Assembly: GCA_030142905.1 (NCBI GenBank)
Contig: JASJOG010000156.1
Coordinates: forward strand, 124,001-188,000
DNA from: Heliopora coerulea
Lineage: Eukaryota > Cnidaria > Anthozoa > Scleralcyonacea > Helioporidae
Reading direction: 5' to 3'
DNA: 64,000 nt
The position numbers and the translations under genes are program-made. Of the stretch, positions 22,901 through 34,471 are shown piece after piece. The notes under the pieces are model-generated. The model had not been told where the DNA came from. It saw only the letters and a list, made by a program, of their open reading frames with translations, and made no database searches. The number at the start of each line of letters is the position of its first letter. Within the stretch, counting starts at the first letter, position 1.

Positions 22901-25834
22901 TTTCTTGACCATCCAGGTTGTGTAACTGAAAGCAGCATATGTTTATATCATTGCATGAAAAGAATGAACCAGTTTGGTTAGAAAGTTTATACTATATCAG
23001 CATTACTTGTCACACCAGTAGTTAGTTACATCAGATCAATGCAAAGTGATGTATGAAATACAAGGTGGAAATATTGATATATAAGATTTAAAGAGTTACC
23101 ATGGTAGCTTTGATGGCTCTATAGGGGGTCCAGCTCCATGAGGCCCCTCCTCTGAATCTATTAGGGAATTAGCTTTCTCCTTTGTGGAACTGCCTTGTGT
23201 AAAGAATGATCTGCACAGTCTGGCTTAAACTGGTATGATGTTTGGATCCATACAGTTAAGTGCTGGTCCAGTTTGTTATACCAATCTTTACTAAAGTTAC
23301 TCTAAAGGCATTCATACCAGCCCAGTTTTTAAAAGAGAGAGAAAGGTGGTGTTTTTTGATGAATAATGCAGCTCAGCCTTAAAATGTATTTATTTGAAAA
23401 TCTTTTTCAGGTAGTGGAGCTACATTTGTCACTCTGAAATTCACAAAAGTTCTTGACAGACAGCCCAAATATATTCCATTGGTTTGCTTAGGTACAGTTG
23501 ATGGTCATGAGTATTTAATGTACGGTACTGTTGTCTGAATGCATCATTTTTTAACATACAACCAAAACTGTGCAGTTGTGGCAAATGAAAGTGGTAATAA
23601 AATTGGTCATGTGTGTTTGATTCACCAGTTCTTTTAACTTCTCCCACATGATAGCTCAACTGTTGGACAAACGGCATTTTGACTGGAGTGCATTTGGGTG
23701 GACCCAGGCAAACCATGGACCTGTTGGGGTTGGGGTCAAAGTTAGGGTTAAGGATAGAGTCAGGGTTAAGTGACTTGAGCTCAGTACTACCTTGTTCATT
23801 CAGGGATCCTTTAAACTGCACTTGATCGAGCAGTTCTGTAATTTCTTGTAGAAATAGCTGATGAGATCCCAGTAGGTTGCAGTGAACTACACACATTTTG
23901 TTCTCAATTTGCTAGGTTGCTTAATGGTTAAGAAATAATCTCGTAACTGTAAAGTTGGACGTGTAACCTACAGCCTATTCTTAGTTGGCTCCATTGTTGA
24001 GCAACAGTCTGCTGGTAATATATAAGTTGTTAGAGAAACCCACAGTCAGGGAAATGGTCACATAAAGAGCACTGATGCAAATTAATTAACTTGATGGTAC
24101 AGCAAGGTGGTGATCCTCTGTTTGCAGTTTTGATTTCACTTGAGATATCAGTTTAAATGTAGCACCTTGAAATACTGAGCAGGGTTTAGTCAGTGGTGTA
24201 GCCAGAGTTTGACCTCTGGGGAGATGCCAGTTCTTACTGAACTACATCAGACCCCCTGAAAAATTAATTTTGCCATAGAATCTTTGAATTACTGTCTTAA
24301 CCATATGTGGTGTATGATCCAATCATTTTCCAAACTTTTTATGGACTGAAAAATATTTATCATACAAATTGAAAATATTGTCGTGTTGTCCAATTTTGCT
24401 CACAAGTTAACAGGTTGTCAACAGTCAACAATTGTTAACTCACCTAACCATGCCACTAAGGATGACCCCTCCCCCCCATAGGTTTTTCTGCAGCTTCAAC
24501 ATTTTCACCAGGATTGCCTAGGAGATGATTGGGGGACAAACTCCCCTTCTTGCCCCCCCTGGCTAAGCCACTGGATTTACTAAACTTACTGTGGTTTGTT
24601 TTATGTGTTACAGGTGTGGGGGTTTGTTGTGGGTACATTAAATCAGTATCTGTGATACAAAAGTACAGAAAGAAGCAAAGACTGCTACATGAGAAACAAA
24701 CAGACCAGTCAACATCAGGTACAACTTGAATGAACTGAACTGATTTCAGTGGTCATTTGTGTCTGGTTAATGTCATAATAATTAAAATGTTGCATATTTA
24801 AAAGATATTGATAGAAGTAGGTAACATATGATTTTCGTAGAAATCACACTTTTAAAGTAAAATATAAAAACTGAAAAATGTTTTTGAAAATTTTTATGGT
24901 AATGTTATTTGAGCTGCCAGGTTTAGGTGATTGTTAAGTATTTTTATAAAATATATGTGAATATTGTACAAATGCTGTAAAAATATAATATAATATAATT
25001 CACTCGGTCATAGGATCAAATGCTTTTAGTGTCTACTAAATTATTAACCTTTATAAGCATTTTATGTATGTATAAGTTGTATATAGAGGACACATATTGA
25101 TAACAGTATTTTACATACTGACATGTCTATCAATGGTGCACCCAAGATTTTTGTAAGGGGGTCTAGAATGTCTAATTAGCCACTGTTTGGGAGCAGAGTT
25201 CTTGGGGCATGCTCCCCTGGCAATATATTACATTTTAATTTTGCTACAAGGCTGACTGTGCTATTATAAATTGGCAGTCCTTGTACAAAACATACTAGTA
25301 AGCTGATGGAGAAATTATAGCATTTTACAGTCACCTTTCAGAGCTACTGTATCCTTTGAATACACTGTTTGCTTTTAATTTAATGTTACATTTTTTGGTG
25401 GGTTTTTTAAGTGGATTAAAATAAAAATCAGGTTCGTGGCTACTAGGAAAGGGACTTAAGCCCCCTTGGCCTCCCCCCCTGGGGTGCACTACTGATTTCT
25501 ATCCCCTGTAAATATTCATAAATACTAGCAAATATGATATAACGTCTCAGTGTCCTTACTGTGCAACATTTCCACCCTCATCTCTGTACATATTGTACTT
25601 CAAACCCATGGAGTTATCCATGAAGGAGAGTAGTTGAGGTCTACTTATTTATGCATTCATTCATTCATTCATTCATTCATTCATACATTCATTTATTCAT
25701 ATATTTATTTATTTGTTTCTGTAGACTCAGTTGCACAATCTGTCAATGAAACCCCACAACAAAGTGGACGTTCAGTATCACGTTCAAAATATGGAGATGA
25801 CAACTTCTTTATGGATGAAAAAGGTTCAAAATAA
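19982..25834 (+). CDS. Small two-pass membrane protein, OCIA-domain/TMEM141-like
   Basis: Five exons: 19982-20020, 22058-22124, 23411-23491, 24614-24718, 25725-25834. All introns are GT-AG with phase agreement, giving 133 aa. The start exon encodes MQSILERRLSNDP; its donor (CCG|GTATTT) is weak, so the N-terminus is the least certain part. Residues 16-27 (EDIKACQRQARI) precede a first hydrophobic segment (about 28-46), a short loop with QPKYIP, a second hydrophobic segment (about 57-72, CCGYIKS) and a basic run (KYRKKQR). The C-terminus is polar and ends with SKYGDD and a short acidic/basic tail. The cysteine before a hairpin of two helices, the KYxxIP loop, the GY motif and the late SKYGD recall OCIA-domain proteins (endosomal/mitochondrial); the ACQ...G..GSG pattern also resembles TMEM141. 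The gene is well supported; the family is a moderate-confidence call. Confidence 0.8.
21227..21588. mobile_element. hAT-type MITE candidate, near-perfect 8-bp TSD
   Basis: The ends are CAGGCCCACC and GGTGGGCCTG. The flanks are ACTCCCAA (21219-21226) and ACTCCTAA (21589-21596), an 8-bp duplication with one mismatch. The inside is GGGGCCC-rich near both ends (GCCCCAGGCCCC, TCCCGGGCCCC) and non-coding. It lies in intron 1 of the OCIA-like gene. Confidence 0.65.
24191..24573. mobile_element. Possible old hAT-type MITE
   Basis: The ends are CAGTGGTGTAGCCAG and CTGGCTAAGCCACTG, inverted repeats with one or two mismatches. The flanking octamers GGTTTAGT and GATTTACT match at 6 of 8 positions, consistent with an old 8-bp duplication. 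It lies in intron 3 of the OCIA-like gene and ends 40 bp before exon 4. Confidence 0.55.
25652..25720. repeat. (ATTC)n microsatellite and ATTT-rich tract
   Basis: About seven ATTC units followed by degenerate ATTTATT repeats, ending at the TTTCTGTAG acceptor of the last exon of the OCIA-like gene. Length change here would alter the polypyrimidine tract. Confidence 0.9.
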
Positions 25835-25865
25835 GGGAGCAATGATTTTGTACAAAAATTATAAA

Positions 25866-25871
25866 AATAAA
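25866..25871 (+). terminator. Poly(A) signal of the OCIA-like gene
   Basis: AATAAA lies 32 bp after the TAA stop codon (25832-25834), giving a very short 3' UTR. It is the first canonical hexamer downstream. Confidence 0.6.
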
Positions 25872-26001
25872 CTGGTATGTAACTTTTCAAACTTGTCAGC
25901 TTTTTAATTGATGTAGATTTATTTCCAATGTCTTCAAGGAATTAGTATACCGCTTTATAAAATAAGTTTCCTATTACACACGCAGTGACTGTTGAGTTAC
26001 C

Positions 26002-26150
26002 GTGTTTATATCAGGCTATATAAACACAGTTATAACATCACAGGCGCCATTTGACACCAGAATTTGTTCTTGGCGCGATTGGAAAGCTCTGATTGGTTTA
26101 CTGACGCCAGAATTTGTTCTTGGCGCGAGTTGGAAGCTCTAATTGGTTTA
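26002..26150. repeat. Short palindrome and 50-bp tandem duplication
   Basis: A palindrome at 26002-26027 pairs GTGTTTATAT with ATATAAACAC. Downstream, two 50-bp copies start at 26058 and 26108 (CAGAATTTGTTCTTGGCGCG...GATTGGTTTACT). The palindrome resembles the terminal repeat of the neighbouring MITE at 26243-26437, so the region is probably a nested or older copy of that family. Confidence 0.6.
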
Positions 26151-26242
26151 CTAAATAATAAGGAGAACTTACTATTTGAAATACAAAATGAAGTTCGTTG
26201 TTCACAATTATTATTGCTTAGTTCTTCGCTTATTTTCTAAAA

Positions 26243-26437
26243 GAAACAGAAACTGTTTTGTTGTGTTTATACAGCCTGATGCAAACACTCAGAGAGGTTG
26301 GGAGAACACTCAAGTGGCTGAGTAAACCCTCGACCTTCGGTCTCGGGGCGTACACAGCAGCTTTCGAATTCTCCCAACCTTCTCCTTGTGTCTGAATTAG
26401 CCAGGCTATATAAACACGACAAAACGGTTTGTATTTC
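26243..26437. mobile_element. Foldback MITE with about 36-bp inverted repeats
   Basis: The left end (GAAACAGAAACTGTTTTG, then TTGTGTTTATACAGCCTG) matches the reverse complement of the right end (GAAATACAAACCGTTTTG, then TCGTGTTTATATAGCCTGG). The interior has a second inverted pair, GTTGGGAGAA/TTCTCCCAAC. No coding capacity. Confidence 0.65.
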
Positions 26438-29400
26438 TTAATATGTCAATACTCCTTGTAAATAAAGAATAAATTTTCGTGTTTACGAAGGAAACAGAGC
26501 TTGTTAAAGAAAAGGTTTTCATGTAGAATATGGTCGTGAACGAAGCTCTGTATAGTCCGTGAGAAGCATGGAAGATTTTCTGATAAATAAATATTTTTAT
26601 GTATATTGGATAACCCTGCCAGTAGTAATAACTAAGGTGTTTTCCGCTGAGGTCTGATAATGGCTAACCCGAGTGGATTCGTATTTCTTAGCAAAGAATA
26701 CTTGGGGGGACCTTGCCGTCTCGTTTGAAATGTCCTCGAATCAATAGCCCGTAGTTCATATTGAACCTGCGTGATTTGTATTAATAAATCACATGGGAGA
26801 GATTTCAGATCAGCTATTTAAATCGCAATACTTCGAGATGATGTTACACATGGCAACATTTAACGATCATTTTTAACACAGCCATTTACCACAATTAAAT
26901 CTCGTTAAAACTCCTACTGAAATGGCATGTTATGCGCATCTTGTTTTCCTGCGAAGTTGTTTTGCCATGAGAGTTTTCTTTATAAACCGCCTGTTATAAC
27001 GTTAACTATTGGAATTAAGTTCAATCTTTTTTGTTATTTATTCCACTGCGAGCTCACATTTTTGCTCCAGTAAAAGACTTTTGCTCCAAACATCACATCT
27101 CGCTTTCTCGTCTTCCCGGCAGAGAACTTTTTTAAACTCAGTTTTGTACTTGGTTTGCCACTGCCTGCGCCTCGATGTCTTTCTAATATTACCACTGCTG
27201 ACGTCACCTGGTAATAATGTAATTTCATAACACCTAGCTTTTTATTTTTCGTTTATTAATCCTATCTGTTGTTGGGTTTTTTTTTTTACTTGCCTGATTT
27301 TCGTCACAGCGGGACAGTATGTTTTTTAAATTGATCTCACAGAGCGAAGATGGGCTTTGTAATTGTTCCCGCTGTGTTGCTGCTACGCTACTCAAACGAG
27401 AGAAAATGCTTCGATAATTTAATAGGGCTGTTTAATAGAGCGAGGTTTTAGGAGAACGAAGATGAAGTTTTCTTATTTCCCATCGAGAGGATTGTATATA
27501 TTAATTTATGAGACCGTAATAGATGCTATCGCGCCGTGTAAACAAAATCACGGTTGACAGGTCGGCAGTTGGTTTTGAAGAAAAAACAAAAAACACTTCT
27601 CACACAAAGGACCCCACGTTTCCATTTTTAATTGATCAACCTCAGAGTTCCTCCTCACATTTTCGATAAAATTAGGCCTTAATTCTAAAATGAAAACTTT
27701 ATTAAGGCATAATCCACTCAAATAACATCACTCGAAAGCCTGAAACATTTATCCAGCAAATATATGACTTATGAGAAAACTTGTCATTGCAAAATAGTGT
27801 TTCATTGTTACTTTTATTTCTTAAAATCTGTTTGTATGAAACTATGGAGAAGTAGTCAAACTGGCCGTTTTTTTCACCAGAAAATGAAGAACGAGTAGAA
27901 AGCCAACTCAAATTTTAAGATGTTGAGCCAAATTGATACCATAAAAAGATATATGTTAAGGTAGCCCCTTGATTGCTGTCAGGAATAAGCCGTGTAGCAT
28001 CTTTGAAGGGCGAAATTTAAATTGAAACAGTGGATGGTACATGTCTAGTGTGACCAGGCAGTCATTGGCTGCCAAAAAGCCTGGAAGGAAAACAAATGCA
28101 TGAATAATGTTGAAATCGTTGTGTACCTGTTTTTTTTAAAAACATAGCTGCATTTTCAGTATAATTTTTTTATAACTTGGGTATTGTGTTTGGTTTATAT
28201 CATACGTTGAACATGTTTATGAACAGTACAGTGATAAGAATAAGTATTATGACGGCATCAGGATGGCTGTCAGGTTGTTGAACTGTGCGTACATAGCTTT
28301 CCTTTATGTTTAAACTTGTTTATAATCATAGTGTTTCGTATGGACTATGAGTTTCATAATTTTACGAAAATACATTAAGAACTCAAGGTCTCCCCATAGT
28401 TAGCTTGAAAACTGTAGGACTGGACAAAGTCAACACTTAAACAATAACAAATTACGTTTGGCTTTTTGCTTTCAAATGGTTGTGATTTTTAATCTTTTCG
28501 TGACGTACGTTAATGAGCTCCAGACCGGATTTAGGTAAACCGGCACATTGAATGAACGTGTGGTAAAGGCAACGGGGGGCAGTTAAATTGCGTGTTTGTT
28601 TCCTCACGGTCTGTGATATAATAGAATTATACATACAAAACCACACGAGATCATTGAACAAACACAATTGATTTTTCAGTGCGTCATTCCCACAGCATGA
28701 AATAAAACTTATTCTACTAACAATTATCCTTCAAGCAAAGAAGAAAGGATATAATTCACTTTACAGCGGAGATGTACGCAGCTTGGCGAAGCTGGGAAAA
28801 AAAAAAAAGAGAGAAAGAACAATGCAATGACGTTTCAAGCGAAAGCACTTGTTCTCTCGATTGAAACGTCAGTTCCTAGTTTTGTCGTTTTCTTAGCAGA
28901 GTACTATCTTCAGACTTCTTTAACGTTTGATTCAAAACTACCCATCCTGCACCGTATTTTTGAATTGTTCGGTGAAACGTTCGTTAGGCACGGATGACAG
29001 AGGGAAATTCATAGGGCTTGTTAATAATCAAAGGAAGTCTGAAATTATGCTCCTCGACACGTAAAATCAGTTATTTCAAAAAAGTAAAAACAAAATTCTG
29101 TGGCAGAAGACATGAAAAAGATCGACGCATTTGGATCTTTCTTGTAAGCTTAATGTTTTTCAGAAAGACGTCTCAGAAAAGGAAGTGATTAAAGCTCTCC
29201 AGCCTCCCTTTCTTTGCCTTTTCTATTAGAAGAATCTGTAATTCAATCGCTTTAGTCCATATCATTGTTTAATAACTAACAAATAACCACGTATACTCAT
29301 CTGAAGAGTCTTCCAGTCCGGTTGATATTTACTAAAATGACGAAAACTTAACTTCATTGAGCCATAGAACACATATACTCAATCATCGAAACAAGTATTT

Positions 29401-32400
29401 TATACATACATCATTTAATACATCAACGTATGCATCATTTAAGTTTGTTGAGACGGTTAACGAAAGAGAAGGAGGGAAGTCACCGAAAGTCAACAATACT
29501 TGAGCTGTGTTTAGCAACCCAAAGGTTGTAACATTGAGTCTAGATCAGAGCTTCTGAACACGATGCATCAAAACAAGATGGTATTTCATGCTTGGATGGA
29601 GTCACGAGTTAATGGACCGATCGTTTACCTGTTAACAAATCTAGGCGGTGTTTACTGCAAATAATGCTATATGCATATACTTTCCCCTGCAAAGCTTCAA
29701 AGAATTAAGCTGTATGTTTTCAACGAGTATGTACAAATGATTCAATCTTCTTTATAAATGAATTCTCCGTAAGATGTTACAAGTAAAAACAAGGTAAAAA
29801 GCTAAAAAAGGGATTTGTGGTTAAAAATATGATTCAATCTTCGTAAATGTTAATTATTAGAATGGCGATGTTGCAGTCTGTTTTTCGAGGCTGTGTACCA
29901 AAGGTTCGCCCGCTACGAAACTACATAACTCAACGTACCAGAACAAAACTTGTTCATAAGACTGTCTTGATGTGAAAGATGAGATGACGTACAACAACAA
30001 ACTGGTTTGCATTACAGCTAAAATTCTTGATAGATATACCTAAATATCGAATCTTTAAATTAATTGGGGGAAAAAACCTAAAATTAGGTACAGAGTTATA
30101 CTAGCTGGAGTCCCAAATTAATCTTGGAAACTCGATTCTTTAAGTAAACTTCGTAAAATCAAGTTTAAATAAAAGTTCTACCCTTTCGTACCATTGTCTG
30201 TTTTTATAATTGAACCGATTGACATATTCTATTAAAAGACTATAACTTCTCCACGGATGTCACATGAGTTTAAAAACATATACAAAGAGATTTTCACTTG
30301 TTTTTGATCGTCGAGGTTTCCGCAAAAGGAGTTTTCATCATACCTTCAGACAAACATTTGTAAAATATCTACGTCAAAGATCGTTGGTTAATTTTAAACA
30401 AGAAAGATTTTGAAAGTTTAACCGTCCGTGCCAAGTTATCAACGTCAAGATAAGATTCAGTCTGGTCAACATGAATAATCAATATCGCTCGTTTTTATCT
30501 AATCTCTTTTTCTTGCATTCTATTAATGTAGCTGTAATACGATGTTCGGTCCCTCGTTGTTTAAAATAGAAAAGTCGTTTTATATTTTTAGAGACTATCT
30601 GTATTTCTGGCCTGGTTACGTAGTGGTTGTGGCTTTCCTAATGTATATCTATACTTTGCTTGCGTGGTGGACGATTTTTTGACGGGTTTTGAGTCAAAAT
30701 ATGAAATATAGTTAATGCGTAATTGTATGGTCCACTAGCTGCCTGTTTTTAGAGTATGGACATAACTGGAGTACATAGTTTTTAATCCATATTCGATCCC
30801 ACAATTTCAGTTTTCATTCCGAGCTTGATTAAGTTTGCAATGAGTTGCAAGTTTCTTACTCCGAAGTCACAGTCTTCTCGCAATAAACAGTATTAGTTTA
30901 TTAACTAAGCAAATCTTCTAAAAAGCGGTTTTTTAATCAATTTATTTTTTATAAATAGAAAGACAAGACAAATATGAAATCACACTGACAAATAGTGCGA
31001 AAGAGCAACCGGCCATCCTTTATCTTAGAGAAATATAGTTTCATATACTTTTCTGAATGTTCATTTCAGTAAAGTGCATATATTATGCGATGTTATTACT
31101 TATTCGTTTTTTGAAAACATTCCTGTAACGACAGTTACAGGTCACAACTTTTGTAACTTCGGCTACAAAAGGCAACAATCGAAAAAGCAAACCTACCATG
31201 ACTGGTGTAATTTGTTAAATCTGATTGCTTATGCTTATAAACTTTACAAACTCTCGATATTTTTCACATAGGCATGTTTGGGTTTACGGTCGCCGTCGAT
31301 ATTTTGCACCATTATCCTGAAATGACACAAGTTCTACACAGCTGCTCTAGTGTCTGATAAACCTCATGGGAAAATTACAGCGAACAGATAGCATTGTTCC
31401 CGACTGACATGTATTTTGCCATTTCAGTGCAAGATAGCGACGTTAGCGAAATGAATCGATAGATGCTTTTTGATAGCAAGGCTTGTTTCGTGACTTTCGT
31501 AATCACGAACAAAAAGAAGCTTTAAGAATTGGCTAATCGGGACTCATTATCGACTCTTTTGCAACTATTGTGAACTGGTTTCTGATAAGTCTTTGTTCAG
31601 TTTGCCAAGACGATATTTTAAATAAACAAAAGTCTTGGTAATGACGTCTTGATGTTTGTTAAACTTTGCTGAGCTTTCGTCTTGCAAACCCAGGACAGCC
31701 TAAGAGCATAATCCAAGTTTTAAAATCTTTTCAAAGTGTTCTCACCTGGCTTCTGTAGTTCTCTAATAAGAAATAAAGATGCTTCCCCTTCGCTGACGAC
31801 AATTTGTTAAGACATTCCGCGTAAATAACCTACACTTATTACGGGCTCGGGGACGTGGAATATAAATAGTTTAAAATAAGTTTCTTTGAAAATTTCTTTT
31901 ATTCAAGGATGTTTAAGGCGCAAACTGTTTGCCATTGACATGGTGCGCGGTCATGCCAATATGGCTTATCGGACTGCCGGTTTATTTTAGTTATTTTTGG
32001 CATATTCCTGAGGGTTGTCAGTTGTCACATACATTCATCGTGAGTCAAAAGTGTAGACGCAAAGTTATGTTTTGTTTTTTTTTAACAGGGGTGACAAATT
32101 CTCTCATACATTTAAGAGAATCACGAAATTATTATTAGTCAGATATATTGCTTTGCAGTGATTTTGCCCTCGGTCTGCTTGAGCAGAAAAAACCACACTG
32201 TACACCTTTAGAAGCTTAACATCATTCTAACCATATTGAATACTTGTACCCATATGGGAAACTTTAACGGGCGTAGAGGTCGGTAGCAGTCTGCTTGCGT
32301 TAGCAAACATAAAATGAAGTTATTGACTTTATCAATGTTCAAATTCGAAGTCCGTTGTCTTCTGGGCTAAGTTTCCCTTTTTTCCTTCAAAAACAAGTCA

Positions 32401-34386
32401 TAGACAGCTGCCCAGGTTTCGCTAAATATCACAAACTTTATTATCTAGATAGCGGGGAAAAAACCCCTTCTTCTCTAATCTCTACCCAAGAACTTGCGAA
32501 GTAACGCAGAATCAGATTAGAGCGGCCGCGACTTTGAAACTGAAACGGCGACAATCCAGTTCTCATCTTTACTCGGCTGCGCGAATGATCTTAATGAAGA
32601 TACAAGTATTGATCTTCAGCGGTTTCCTCCGATTTAAATTAATCAGCCCAAATTCTTGAATTCAGAAGCACCGCGTGGTGGCGAAATATTTTATGTGGCG
32701 GAAAATTTTCGCGTTTTCTTGGTAGTATTAATATAATACATTCGTATAGCTTGAGAAATGCCTTTGAATTGTTATCGATGGCAGTGAATGAATAATTCTG
32801 CAGCTATTCCAGCCCCACATGCTTTTAAATCAAATATCTTGCCATGACTAAAAGATCAGGACGTTCAAGCAAGCTGGTACCCCCGCAGAACTTAGCAAAA
32901 TAGCTCAATTATTACCATTTGAAAAGAAGCCCATATTGTTGACAGTGTAATGAATTTGGGATGTTTTTTCCACTTCTGAAGTTTTTCTCAGCATTGAAGC
33001 AACTGCACTTCGTCCCGCGTTCCGTTCCACGAGTCATCGTCGCCGCGAAACTGGAAATACCATGGATGAAGATGGTCCTTTCAGTATATAAACGTCCTTA
33101 GCTAGTCCACTTGTCGTCTTATAATTGGAAACCTCCTTTGATTTCGGTTTGTTGAGAAAATTACTTCAGGTCATACTCAATTGCAGACCATTATTTACAC
33201 AGAGAGAGGTAAATGCTTCAAGCAGAGGTCAATGTTTTGTTGAGGGATCCGAATGTATTAAATTGGGACTTTAATGGGGTTACTACAAGTTGAGTGAGCA
33301 GCATGTTTGGTCCGAATACGAGACATGAATTGCCACCACTGACCGAAATTAACGAGTCTATTTACCTTCGTCAGATTCTCGCCAATACTCTCAAAACTGT
33401 TGAGAAGTATCAATACCAAGCGTTGGTTAAGAATCGTAATCCTACCATTAAATCAATAATGGTTAGAACATTCTATTGAATAATTCCAAACTCTAATCCT
33501 AATAATTGTATGTTATGCACCCATATTATCAAGTGTGCTATAACATTTGTCACGTCAACATATTTGATCTTCTTGTTCCTTGTAAAAACGTGGTGACAGG
33601 CCAGTGTCTTGCAAGTGCTAAGTTATTTGGTACCCTGATTCTCTTCTTATCACTCTCAAAAATGCTGAACTTTTCCAAAGTCGAAAACATAAGAGTTTGG
33701 AACTCAGAAGTGTAACATTCATGCGTTTAGGACAACGGTGAAGTCAAAAGTAGCTTTGATAAATAAACGCCGAGGAATATATATCTGCACAAGTTTGAGT
33801 CTCACCGGAACTTTGTCAGAAGTGCAAATGTCAAGGCGTAAACCTCCAAGAGATTTTCTGTCCAAAGCAGAAGTCTGTTTATTAAGGTATGGAAGAAGAC
33901 CAAAGACGGTCAAAGTTTAAAGTAAAAGTTTAAAGTTTCATTGACGAAACCGAATGTCGTATTTAGGTGAAACTATGAATGTTTAGCTAAATGATTGGAA
34001 TTAAAAAAGAAAACAAAGCTGAGCTATAAAATTTTTGAGGAGTGGCCAACCAGGTAATAGTCCGCATGTTAACTCAGTTGGAGAAGGGGAAGCTAAAAAA
34101 AGCATTCTAAACACCACTGAGGAGTGTGCTATATAAATACTTGCAAGGAAGCCTGAGTGTTACAGTAGCGTTAGGAGCGTAGAAAGCAATACAAAGTCGA
34201 GTAAGAAAGTCTTAAAAAGTGTCCCTTTAACACAAGACTCGAGTGATCACGGGTTGTTTAGTGTCGTGCTTGACGATACAATGGCGTTTTGTTTTTTTTT
34301 TTTTCGTTTTTTCTTTTTTCTTGGTTAGTAAACTGGCATAAGATCTTCCTACCATAAGCAACACCACAAATTTAATCTATAGTTCT
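26438..34386. other. 8-kb gene-poor interval
   Basis: Open frames here are shorter than about 75 codons and none shows a domain or belongs to a phase-matched exon series. Small features include a CRE-like TGACGTCA at 27199-27206, a short hairpin around 28833-28870 (GACGTTTCAA/TTGAAACGTC), and a TATATAAATA stretch near 34129-34138 without an evident downstream frame. Being downstream of the homeobox gene, the interval could hold its enhancers; that is inference only. Confidence 0.4.
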
Positions 34387-34392
34387 TTTATT
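34387..34392 (-). terminator. Poly(A) signal of the homeobox gene
   Basis: AATAAA on the minus strand (TTTATT as written), about 80 bp beyond the TGA stop codon (34472-34474). Confidence 0.6.
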
Positions 34393-34471
34393 ATTTACAA
34401 TATAACACTAAAACTTATGAATTCTATTTACAAAAGAAGCAGACCATTCGTCGGTCCATGGGTCGAAGATG

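Noticed and set aside
23441..23896. Minus-strand 151-codon frame
   Set aside because: It is antisense to exon 3 of the OCIA-like gene and its intron; the NPN-rich part comes from GGGTTAGGG-like simple sequence. No domain recognised.
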